Origin: an uncultured Prevotella sp.
GTDB lineage: Bacteria > Bacteroidota > Bacteroidia > Bacteroidales > Bacteroidaceae
Length of the DNA stretch: 64,000 nt
Assembly (NCBI GenBank): GCA_946415245.1
Contig: CAMKRS010000002.1
Location: forward strand, 62,001 to 126,000
Direction: 5' to 3'
Shown: piece after piece, positions 34,824 to 42,789 of the stretch
Layout of the letters: the number at the start of each line of letters is the position of its first letter
Numbering within the stretch: the stretch's first letter is position 1
Position numbers and translations under genes: made by a program
The notes under the pieces: model-generated
What the model saw: only the letters and a program-made list of their open reading frames with translations
The model's database searches: none
What the model was told of the DNA's origin: nothing

Positions 34824-35708
34824 ATGGCGGACCTGGTTAAGACGAAAAATGTGGCTTTGGCACTGTCAAGTGGTGGGGCAAGAGGGTTGGCACATATCGG
34901 CGCCATCGAAGAACTCGAAGCGCAAGGTTACCACATCAGTTCCATTGCAGGCTGTTCCATGGGAGCGCTCATCGGTGGAGTATATGCGGCTGGCAAACTG
35001 ACTGAGTTTCGCGAATGGATGAAAACCATCGACAGGAAGAAAATGCTGGGACTCATCGATTTCTCACTATCGTTAAATCATCTTGTCAAAGGAAAGCGCA
35101 TCATCGAAGCCATCATGGAGTTCGTTCCAGACGTGAATATTGAAGACTTGCCCATTCCATACTGCGCCGTGGCTACAGACCTGAAAGCTGGTAAAGAGGT
35201 GCTTTTCAACAAGGGAAGTTTGTTCGAGGCTATCCGTGCCAGCATATCCCTACCCTCTTTTTACGAACCTGTACAACGTGATGATATGATTCTGATTGAT
35301 GGTGGTGTCATTAACCCTATTCCTTTGAATCGGGTTAAAAGACAGGCTGGCGACATTCTGGTTGGTGTTGATGTGAGTGGTCATGATTACAAGGCTCAGT
35401 GGGAAGAAATGCAGCGACTGACAGAAATGCAAAAGCAAGATACGTCTTTGAAAACCAAAATACTTGACATGCTGATACCCGACAACATCGGATTCAACTA
35501 TTACACGGTACTTTCACGCACTAGTTCCCTGATGATCCGTCAGAACTCCATCCTGATGGCTCAACTGACGAAGCCCGACATCCTGGTGGACATTCAGATG
35601 AACCGTTACGGGACCTTTGATTTTGACAAGTCAGAAAAGCTTATTGCTATCGGTCGGAAAAAGACAGCGCAGGTGATCAGTAAATACAAAGAAATTATAC
35701 CACTATAA
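34824..35708 (+). CDS. Patatin-like phospholipase (RssA type)
   Basis: 294 residues, a single patatin domain. The oxyanion loop is GGARGLAHIG, the nucleophile elbow GCSMG (Ser45) and the second catalytic motif DGGVINPIP (Asp159), so the Ser-Asp dyad is complete. It should hydrolyse acyl esters of membrane lipids. No signal peptide is present, so it acts from the cytoplasm. The gene ends 4 bases before the PrsW gene. Patatins are common both as housekeeping esterases and as effectors of antiphage systems. Confidence 0.9.
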   Translation: MADLVKTKNVALALSSGGARGLAHIGAIEELEAQGYHISSIAGCSMGALIGGVYAAGKLTEFREWMKTIDRKKMLGLIDFSLSLNHLVKGKRIIEAIMEFVPDVNIEDLPIPYCAVATDLKAGKEVLFNKGSLFEAIRASISLPSFYEPVQRDDMILIDGGVINPIPLNRVKRQAGDILVGVDVSGHDYKAQWEEMQRLTEMQKQDTSLKTKILDMLIPDNIGFNYYTVLSRTSSLMIRQNSILMAQLTKPDILVDIQMNRYGTFDFDKSEKLIAIGRKKTAQVISKYKEIIPL

Positions 35709-35712
35709 ATAT

Positions 35713-36429
35713 ATGAACACATTATCAATATTAGTAGCAGCACTTCTTCCCGCCATTCTGCTATGGTTATATATATGGAAGAAAGACACCAAGAAAGAGC
35801 CGACTTCTTGGTTGGTGAAAGCTTTTCTCTGGGGTATTATCATTTGTATTCCCGTCGCTATCGTGGAAGCGGGTTTAGGATACATATTATTGGGCGATGG
35901 AGGTAAACCATCAAGCCTTCTCGACACGACTATAGTTGCTTTTGTTGTGGCTGCCATACCGGAAGAGTCATTCAAATTATTGGCTCTTTGGCTCATACTA
36001 CGAAAAAACCCTTATTTTGATGAGCACTTTGACAGCATTGTCTATGCGGTATGTATTGGATTAGGGTTCGCTGCGCTTGAAAACATTGGATATGTGTTTG
36101 GTAAAGACGGTGGTATGCTGACTGCCATCACTCGAGCCTTGTTGGCAGTTCCCGGGCATTACGCCTTTGCCATATTGATGGGGTACTATTATTCTATATA
36201 CCATTTTGTTGACCACTCGCCTAAGGCAGCCGCTTGCGTCCTCTTGGTTCCCGTATTAGCCCATGGCGTATATGATTCCTTGGCTATGAGCGGTTTGGTC
36301 GATCCTACAGTAGGAGGCATCAGTTTCTTCGTCCTCATCTACTTCTGTATAAAGATGCATAAGTATTCATGGAACAAAATGATGGCACAGGTTGAGAGAG
36401 ATAAGAATGGAACAAATGTAACATCATAA
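35713..36429 (+). CDS. prsW: PrsW-family intramembrane metalloprotease
   Basis: 238 residues with about seven or eight membrane helices. The conserved PrsW motifs are all present: AAIPEESFKLLAL (Glu84, Glu85), FDSIVYAVCIGLGFAALENI, VPGHYAFAILMGYYY and VLAHGVYDSL. These Glu and His residues bind the metal in the membrane. In Bacillus, PrsW cuts an anti-sigma factor; here the substrate is unknown. Tight coupling with the patatin gene and the following TIR gene suggests an envelope-linked signalling or defence set. Confidence 0.85.
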   Translation: MNTLSILVAALLPAILLWLYIWKKDTKKEPTSWLVKAFLWGIIICIPVAIVEAGLGYILLGDGGKPSSLLDTTIVAFVVAAIPEESFKLLALWLILRKNPYFDEHFDSIVYAVCIGLGFAALENIGYVFGKDGGMLTAITRALLAVPGHYAFAILMGYYYSIYHFVDHSPKAAACVLLVPVLAHGVYDSLAMSGLVDPTVGGISFFVLIYFCIKMHKYSWNKMMAQVERDKNGTNVTS

Positions 36430-36492
36430 ACAGTATATAGACAACTCTGATAAAAAGGACAATCAGCAAAACAATAATTAAAAACAACAGAA

Positions 36493-39177
36493 ATGAAATA
36501 TAACATATTTATTAGTTACGCCCACAAGGATTTAGAGCAGGTAAAAAGCATTAAAACAGAGTTGGAAAAAACTCTTGATGTTAGTTGCTTAATGCATATG
36601 GACAACTTAGAGGACAACACACCTATACCCATAGATGTTATCTCTCATATCGAGAATTCAGATACTTTTTTGTTCATGCTCTCTTCTGAATCTCAAAAAT
36701 CAGAATTAGCTCTGACTGAGCTATATTATGCCAGAAGTCCGTTTATTAAAATCAACCTCATCAATATTGACAACTGTTCAATGTCAGAGTCATTTGAAAA
36801 ACAGTTTGGGCGTATTGCCGTCACTACATGGGACGATCAATCCCAACGCGAAAGACTTCTGCAAAATATCAGGGTTAACATGGAACTAAAACACGATTAC
36901 CACACAATCAAAATTAATGGAAAATGGGCCAAGTTTGATGAGGAAGGCAATATCATCATTTCAGATCAATGTCGTGAAATGAGTTACATTGGAGAAGGTT
37001 TATTTAAAGGAGAGTTTTATAATGGCTATTACGGTTTGTTCAGCAAGGATGGTCATTTAATCACACCTTCTCAATGGAAAGAGATAAGTGATTTTCACGA
37101 GGGAATAGCTCGTGTCCAGGATGAAAACGACAAATATGGTTATGTCAACAAAAACGGGTGCATGGTAAGCCCCTGTACATGGATCTTAGCTTTGAATTTC
37201 AGCGAAGGCTTAGCCAGTGTCCAAGATGAATGCGGAAAGTTCGGTTGCATCGACAGGACCGGAACTGTAGTCATTCCATGTATCTGGGGTTTTATAGATG
37301 AATTTAGTGACGGGTTGGCTATGGTAGTTCCTAATTCTAATGGAAAAATAGGATTCATAAACAAGGGGGGAGAACTGGTTATCCCATGCAACTGGGATAA
37401 TGCATTTTCTTTTGTGGAAGGTCTTACTTCCGTTCAGAATAATGATGGAAAATGTTGTTTCATAGACAAAACTGGGGCGGCAATCACCCCACTTCAATGG
37501 AATGAGTTATCCGATTTCTCCGAAGGATTAGCAAATGTTGAAGATATTAGTGGAAAATGTGGGTATATTGACGGAACCGGGAAATTAGTTATTCCCTGCA
37601 AATGGATAATTGCAGAGTCATTCCACGGAGGTATTGCAATCGTCAAAGATGAAAACGGTAAACGTAGCCTCATCAATAGAGAAGGGAAGATTGTGAGTTC
37701 ATGTCAATGGAAAGATGTACGTGGTTTTAATGAAGGGCTGGCTCCAGTCCAAGACGACAATAACAAATGGGGTTACATTGATAGAACTGGAACAATAGTC
37801 ATTCCATGCGAGTGGGAGTCAGCCTATCGGTTTCGTAAAGGATTAGCCCGAGTCAAAAACGCAAACAACAGATATGGTTTTATTGACAAAACAGGCAAAC
37901 TTGCTATTCCTTGTAAATGGTTAGATGCCGACGATTTTTCCGGAGAACTAACTTGTGTTATGGACGAGAATGGTGACGGTTTTTACATTGACAAAAAAGG
38001 TGGAATTGTCATTCCTCATAATTGGGATAACGAAGACTATTTTGATGAGGAATTATCACATGTAAAAGAGTATATCAATAAATGCAGTTTTTTCAACAAT
38101 AGAAAAAGGGAGGAGAATCCTTGTAAGTGGTTATATGCAGACCATTTCAGTGAAGGAATGGCAATAGTTATAAATGACAACGAAAAATGCGGCTTTATTG
38201 ACAGGACCGGGTCGTTAGTGATTCCTTGCATTTGGGATGATGCGAGGGCTTTTAGAGAAGGCTTGGCCCGCATAACTGACAATAAGAACAAGTCAGGTTT
38301 TATTGACAAGACAGGTAAAGTAGTAATACCCTGCAAATGGAATCTTGCAGATTTTTTCAATGGGGGGCTGGCTCGTGTAAAAAACGATAAAGGCTCTTGT
38401 GGGTTCATTGACAAGACTGGAAACGAAGTGATACCATGCAAATGGAAATATACTGGTACCTTTTATGAGGAACTGGCACTTATAAAAGACGAAAATGACA
38501 AATGGGGGGTTATTGATAAAAAAGGAAAAGAAGTGATTCCCTGCAAGTGGAAAGGAATGGCATATTTCTCTGAGGATTTGGCAATTGTAAAAGATGACAA
38601 TGATTTATTGGGGTTCATTAATAAAAAGGGAGAATTGGTAAGCCCATGTCAATGGAAAGAGGCACATGGTTTTTGTGATGGGTTGGCTCTTGTTAAAAAT
38701 GAAAACGACCAATGGGGTTATATCAACAGAGCGGGAGAACTAATCATCCCGTGTCAGTGGAGTGATGCAAGAGACTTTTGTGAGGGGATGGCTGCAATCC
38801 AAGACAATAACAAATGGGGATTCATTGACAAAACAGGTAAAAACGTCATTCCGTGTAAATGGGATACAACTGGAGACTTCTCTGAAGGACTTGCAAGCGT
38901 TTTGTTGGAATGGGACAAACAGGGCTATATAGACAAGACTGGAGAAATGGCGATACCATACAACGGATGGAAGTTTGCCGGAGATTTCTCTGACGGATTA
39001 GCCATGATTCAAAATAAGGAGAGAAAATGGGGATTTATTGACAAATCGGGAGAATTAGCATTATTATGTAAATGGAAGGAAGTAGAATTCTTCTCTGAGG
39101 GTTTTGCCGTTATTATAGATCACAATAATAAGTACGGCCATATTGACAGAACAGGAAAAGTGCTGCAAACAAGATGA
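36493..39177 (+). CDS. TIR domain fused to about twenty WG repeats
   Basis: 894 residues. Residues 1-135 are a TIR domain of the TIR_2 kind, with NIFISYAHKD at the start and FMLSSESQKSELALTELYYA, in which Glu76 is in the place of the NADase catalytic Glu. Residues 140-894 are WG repeats of about 37 residues each (GKCGYIDGTGKLVIPCKW, NKWGYIDRTGTIVIPCEW and so on), probably forming a long binding scaffold. No membrane helix is seen. The logical reading is that the repeats sense a ligand and the TIR part consumes NAD or signals. The gene is alone after a 63-base gap from prsW. Domain calls are firm; the defence role is inferred. Confidence 0.85.
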   Translation: MKYNIFISYAHKDLEQVKSIKTELEKTLDVSCLMHMDNLEDNTPIPIDVISHIENSDTFLFMLSSESQKSELALTELYYARSPFIKINLINIDNCSMSESFEKQFGRIAVTTWDDQSQRERLLQNIRVNMELKHDYHTIKINGKWAKFDEEGNIIISDQCREMSYIGEGLFKGEFYNGYYGLFSKDGHLITPSQWKEISDFHEGIARVQDENDKYGYVNKNGCMVSPCTWILALNFSEGLASVQDECGKFGCIDRTGTVVIPCIWGFIDEFSDGLAMVVPNSNGKIGFINKGGELVIPCNWDNAFSFVEGLTSVQNNDGKCCFIDKTGAAITPLQWNELSDFSEGLANVEDISGKCGYIDGTGKLVIPCKWIIAESFHGGIAIVKDENGKRSLINREGKIVSSCQWKDVRGFNEGLAPVQDDNNKWGYIDRTGTIVIPCEWESAYRFRKGLARVKNANNRYGFIDKTGKLAIPCKWLDADDFSGELTCVMDENGDGFYIDKKGGIVIPHNWDNEDYFDEELSHVKEYINKCSFFNNRKREENPCKWLYADHFSEGMAIVINDNEKCGFIDRTGSLVIPCIWDDARAFREGLARITDNKNKSGFIDKTGKVVIPCKWNLADFFNGGLARVKNDKGSCGFIDKTGNEVIPCKWKYTGTFYEELALIKDENDKWGVIDKKGKEVIPCKWKGMAYFSEDLAIVKDDNDLLGFINKKGELVSPCQWKEAHGFCDGLALVKNENDQWGYINRAGELIIPCQWSDARDFCEGMAAIQDNNKWGFIDKTGKNVIPCKWDTTGDFSEGLASVLLEWDKQGYIDKTGEMAIPYNGWKFAGDFSDGLAMIQNKERKWGFIDKSGELALLCKWKEVEFFSEGFAVIIDHNNKYGHIDRTGKVLQTR

Positions 39178-39253
39178 ACAAACCCAAGGATGCTATTTGT
39201 TTACACGGCCTACTTTATATTTTTTCGTTATTTTGAAAAAAGCATCAAAAATA

Positions 39254-39285
39254 TTTGTTTGTTCATGATATATTTTGTATCTTTG
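39254..39285 (+). promoter_or_regulatory. Promoter of the AAA+/vWA/kinase locus
   Basis: TTTG at 39254-39257, a 20-base spacer and TATCTTTG at 39278-39285 form a full Bacteroidetes promoter. The next open frame begins at 39337, and no comparable promoter was seen until 61688, so a transcript of about 22 kb is possible. Confidence 0.7.
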
Positions 39286-39336
39286 CAGCATCATTAATTA
39301 AAAGCCTTTGAATAAAGGCAATATTACTATTTTCTA

Positions 39337-40200
39337 ATGGTTTGCGTAAATAATACTGAAGATTACATGAAGAGGAAGTTGTCAGGGGAGATTATCGTTT
39401 CTTCTGCCACTTATATGGGATATAAAGCCATTACGACGTATCAGGCTACTGACAATTTCATGGTTGTTGTGATGAACATGGACAGCCTTTCCTTCTATGT
39501 CTATAGTGTTAAAGAGGGGAAGTTCTGCATTAAAGAATATAAGGAATCGTTGCAACACACCATTACAGACCTCATCACGACTGAACTGCTGCAGAACAAC
39601 GATGTCATAAAATGGTGGAAATGCATTTTCTATGAGCATGATAACGTTTGTACCTACGACCCTTATTATGATGTTCTCAAAATATCAGATAATAGTGACA
39701 TCACATTCAAAGAGATCATAGAAAGGCTATCCAGTCATATATCCTCGTTACAATTACCAACGGGCATTTCACAAATGTTCCTTATTGGGGATCTGGCCGC
39801 CAACCCCTTGATAAAATATGTATTACAGCGCCTGACAGCGTCAAAGTCGGTTCTGTCCCTCACCGATTTCATAGGAAATGACATTCCTGATGAGAATGAA
39901 ATAGTCATTTTACCGAAAGAGCGGTTGAATCATATGAGCCTAAACGTAAAAGGGTCTGTCATTTTTACAGAGCTTGTCCCGACCTCTCTTAATATTACCC
40001 TGCCTTTAGATTCAATAGGTAATTTGATGTCATCCGACACGAAATGGGAGGATATGCTCGTTGACAAGCAACAGGATTATAACGTTGGTAATATGGCTTT
40101 TAAAACCATTAGCGTACGAGTAGAATGCGATTCTTTCCAAAACATATTCCTTTCTTGCAAAGACCTGAGAGGCAATCGTAAAGTCAAACATTTTAATTGA
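39337..40200 (+). CDS. Hypothetical protein heading the AAA+/vWA locus
   Basis: 287 residues; an internal start at 39367 (MKRKLSGE) is equally plausible. The protein is an alpha/beta type. The segment QMFLIGDLAANPLIKYVLQR resembles the strand-turn-helix of Hsp70/actin ATPases where a GG(x)P motif binds adenosine, and the N-terminal strands would fit a reduced fold of that kind, but the match is weak. No signal or membrane helix is seen. It precedes the coiled-coil protein by 7 bases. Confidence 0.5.
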   Translation: MVCVNNTEDYMKRKLSGEIIVSSATYMGYKAITTYQATDNFMVVVMNMDSLSFYVYSVKEGKFCIKEYKESLQHTITDLITTELLQNNDVIKWWKCIFYEHDNVCTYDPYYDVLKISDNSDITFKEIIERLSSHISSLQLPTGISQMFLIGDLAANPLIKYVLQRLTASKSVLSLTDFIGNDIPDENEIVILPKERLNHMSLNVKGSVIFTELVPTSLNITLPLDSIGNLMSSDTKWEDMLVDKQQDYNVGNMAFKTISVRVECDSFQNIFLSCKDLRGNRKVKHFN

Positions 40201-40207
40201 GAGCCAT

Positions 40208-40636
40208 ATGGATAAATATTTGAAAACGATGATGGACACCCTGTCTATCAAAGACATAACACAAGAGATAAGCGAGTTCATTCATTCTGGAGACGGGTAT
40301 GAAAACAAGCTCAAACTAACGCTTGTCATTCTCCATCTTATTGAGGAGAGTTCCAATATACTTCGCTCTGTTGATATCAGTGAATTCATTTCTCAAGTCA
40401 GAGAAAAAACGAAAGAGATTGACAAACAGGCAAACTCTTTAGCAAAGGAATACCACATTAACTTACAACAGAATAATGAAATATCCGAGATACTTACAAA
40501 TGAAGACAATCGCATTTCAGAGCTTCAAGGCCAAATAAGCGATTTGCTTACACAATACGACACCCTTATCGGTAAGATTGTGGCAACGCGCGAAAAACTT
40601 CCTATACAGAAACAGCTTGAATTGGAAAAGAAATAA
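40208..40636 (+). CDS. Small coiled-coil protein
   Basis: 142 residues, nearly all helical. The C-terminal half (residues 60-140) is a coiled coil with heptads such as VREKTKEIDKQANSLAKEYH and NRISELQGQISDLLTQYD. No known domain is recognised. It is 3 bases upstream of the radical SAM start, so it is co-translated with it, and it may be a scaffold subunit. Confidence 0.6.
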   Translation: MDKYLKTMMDTLSIKDITQEISEFIHSGDGYENKLKLTLVILHLIEESSNILRSVDISEFISQVREKTKEIDKQANSLAKEYHINLQQNNEISEILTNEDNRISELQGQISDLLTQYDTLIGKIVATREKLPIQKQLELEKK

Positions 40637-40639
40637 GTG

Positions 40640-41236
40640 ATGGAACAGGCTCTATATACACCGGACATGCTAAGTATTCATGATCTCTGCCAGCAAGGGA
40701 CTACAGTTCTGGGGCCAGGCATGAGGTATGTCATCTGGACCCAGGGGTGCCCCTTCCATTGCGAGGGTTGCGTAACCCCCAAGAGTCGTCCTCTCACCAA
40801 AGACAAACAAGTACGTATTGTAGATCTGGCTGAAGATATTCTCTCCCGGCCACAAATAGAAGGAATCACTATCAGTGGTGGAGAGCCATTTCTTCAAGCA
40901 TCAGCATTGGGCAACCTTCTTCAGACTGTGCATGAAACGCGTCCCGACCTGACGGTCATGTCATACACTGGATATACGAAAGAATCACTCATTTGGCCAG
41001 ACGCACAGAACTTAATCAAGTATTTGGACCTACTCATTGACGGACCCTACGTCCAAGCTCTCAATGATAACAAAGGAGTGAGAGGATCCTCCAACCAACG
41101 GCTTCATTTTTTTACTTCCCGTCTCCTCCCTTGGAAAGAAGAACTGGAAAATGGGAAAAGAAAGGTGGAATATCATATCACCAATGGAAATATTAAGGCC
41201 TACGGTGTCCCAACAGAAAAAATGTATATCAAATAA
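40640..41236 (+). CDS. Radical SAM protein, activase-like (NrdG/PflA relative)
   Basis: 198 residues from ATG at 40640; a GTG three bases earlier is less likely. TQGCPFHCEGC holds the CxxxCxxC cluster ligands (Cys37, Cys41, Cys44), GITISGGEPFLQ is the GGE SAM-binding motif, and LLIDGPYVQ follows as in NrdG-type activating enzymes. These small enzymes place a glycyl radical on a partner, yet no glycyl radical enzyme is encoded in the window. Here it stands beside AAA+ and kinase genes, so a partner elsewhere or a protein-modification role in this locus are both open. Confidence 0.8.
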   Translation: MEQALYTPDMLSIHDLCQQGTTVLGPGMRYVIWTQGCPFHCEGCVTPKSRPLTKDKQVRIVDLAEDILSRPQIEGITISGGEPFLQASALGNLLQTVHETRPDLTVMSYTGYTKESLIWPDAQNLIKYLDLLIDGPYVQALNDNKGVRGSSNQRLHFFTSRLLPWKEELENGKRKVEYHITNGNIKAYGVPTEKMYIK

Positions 41237-41261
41237 TTATTAACTTTAAAATCAGAAAAAT

Positions 41262-42776
41262 ATGAGCTATATCGACAGTGCCCCAATCGAGCCCACTCCA
41301 GCCACAATGGATGATGTGTTAAACCAAATTGAATGGTTGCGCCAGCAACTTGAACAGCAAATCAGATTAGCACAAGATGCTGCTACTCGTGAAGCCTTTG
41401 AGCGTGCTTTGGAAATACAACAGCAACAAGCTGCGAGGATTCAAGAAAGCCTGGACTGGCTAAGCGAAGAAATGCGCAATAATCTGGAAATTTTGGATAG
41501 TAGTCAGCGCCAACGGCTCACAGAAATCACTAATCAGGTCTATGAGGATATCAATCGCGCACAGAAAAAGATGGCTGAAACAGTTAACCGCCAAATGGCT
41601 GACTTAAGAACAGATATCGAAGACGCGTTTGAAGGAGTCAATACCAGTATAAAAAGACAGCAAACAGAAATCAACACCATCAACCATCAAATGCAGGTGA
41701 TGGCGGAAGGCATCAATCAACTGGCCAGCGACATAGATGAGCGTTTCAAGCAGGACGAGCGCAGAATGAATAATATTCAAGCGAGTATCGACCAGATTCA
41801 TCAACGCTTTCACAATGAGGATGAACAAGCTCGAGAAGCTGTCAAGACAGCACGTGCCCTTATGGATGTTGTGGAAAGGAGGACCATGCTGGATCGTTTC
41901 GCTCCAGATTATGAAGCAAATGATATCCGCCAACGTGTCAAAAACCTTGAAAACAGTGAGAACAATGGCGCAGCATTGAAAGCAGAAGCCACGGAAGCAA
42001 TAACTCAGATATGGCAAACTGAAAGACATGCCATTCAAGAAAAAGTAAAACATGATGCCTTGGTAGAAGTTGCGATGACTCAAGTTGAAAGAGTACTTAG
42101 TGTTGTCAACGACAACCGGGAGATCAAAAAGGCCGTTGAAAACGGCGACCCCATATCTATTGAAAACGATTTCTGGTCAGAAGGCGAATACGGCCGTCTT
42201 GAAAAGGAATTGAAAGGTCTCATGAAAGAATTGGAGGACAGATATAACCAGAATCTGACAAGGCAACGCATTGATGCAATTGTTAAAAGAAGTGCTCAGA
42301 TTGAAGGACGTATCTTGCAGATTTGTGCAGAGTCCGTTGCCAAAGCCGTCCTTTCTGAGGCACGAGTTGAAACTGTTGAGGACATCATCAATGTTATGCA
42401 GGGAAAAGGCTGGATGCTCAAAGGTCTAAAAGAAGGGGCTCCTCAAAACAACTACATGGGAGGTGAAGAAGATAACGATTGGAGAAAAGGAGTGTTTGCC
42501 GTCTTGGAGAACAACCTTGGTGAAATCATCACCGTTATTGTTGACCCTGTTTCTGACACCCAGAACAAACTCATTATCCACCAGGAAACCAGTGGCAGGA
42601 CTGATCAAGAGATTAACAGTCAAATGGAGGCCATCAAACAGCAATTATGTGAAGGTGGCTATACTATAGGTGAAACTACTTCTGGCATAACGCACATACC
42701 AGAAATGGGGTCAGCCAATAGACTCGGACAGGCTCATGCCACTGATAAAGTCCGACAAAAAGTAGATAAAATATAA
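41262..42776 (+). CDS. Long coiled-coil protein
   Basis: 504 residues. Residues 20-380 are helical with long coiled-coil stretches (WLRQQLEQQIRLAQDAATRE, RQQTEINTINHQMQVMAEGI). The C-terminal 120 residues are a compact alpha/beta domain (VFAVLENNLGEIITVIVDPV). It resembles scaffold proteins that connect moving parts in AAA+ machines. It stands 13 bases before the giant AAA+ gene. No catalytic motif is seen. Confidence 0.6.
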   Translation: MSYIDSAPIEPTPATMDDVLNQIEWLRQQLEQQIRLAQDAATREAFERALEIQQQQAARIQESLDWLSEEMRNNLEILDSSQRQRLTEITNQVYEDINRAQKKMAETVNRQMADLRTDIEDAFEGVNTSIKRQQTEINTINHQMQVMAEGINQLASDIDERFKQDERRMNNIQASIDQIHQRFHNEDEQAREAVKTARALMDVVERRTMLDRFAPDYEANDIRQRVKNLENSENNGAALKAEATEAITQIWQTERHAIQEKVKHDALVEVAMTQVERVLSVVNDNREIKKAVENGDPISIENDFWSEGEYGRLEKELKGLMKELEDRYNQNLTRQRIDAIVKRSAQIEGRILQICAESVAKAVLSEARVETVEDIINVMQGKGWMLKGLKEGAPQNNYMGGEEDNDWRKGVFAVLENNLGEIITVIVDPVSDTQNKLIIHQETSGRTDQEINSQMEAIKQQLCEGGYTIGETTSGITHIPEMGSANRLGQAHATDKVRQKVDKI

Positions 42777-42789
42777 AATATGTATAAGA

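Noticed and set aside
41604..42083. 159-codon frame on the minus strand
   Set aside because: It is antisense to the helical coiled-coil gene and has no motif; such long antisense frames are common opposite Glu/Lys/Gln-rich genes.
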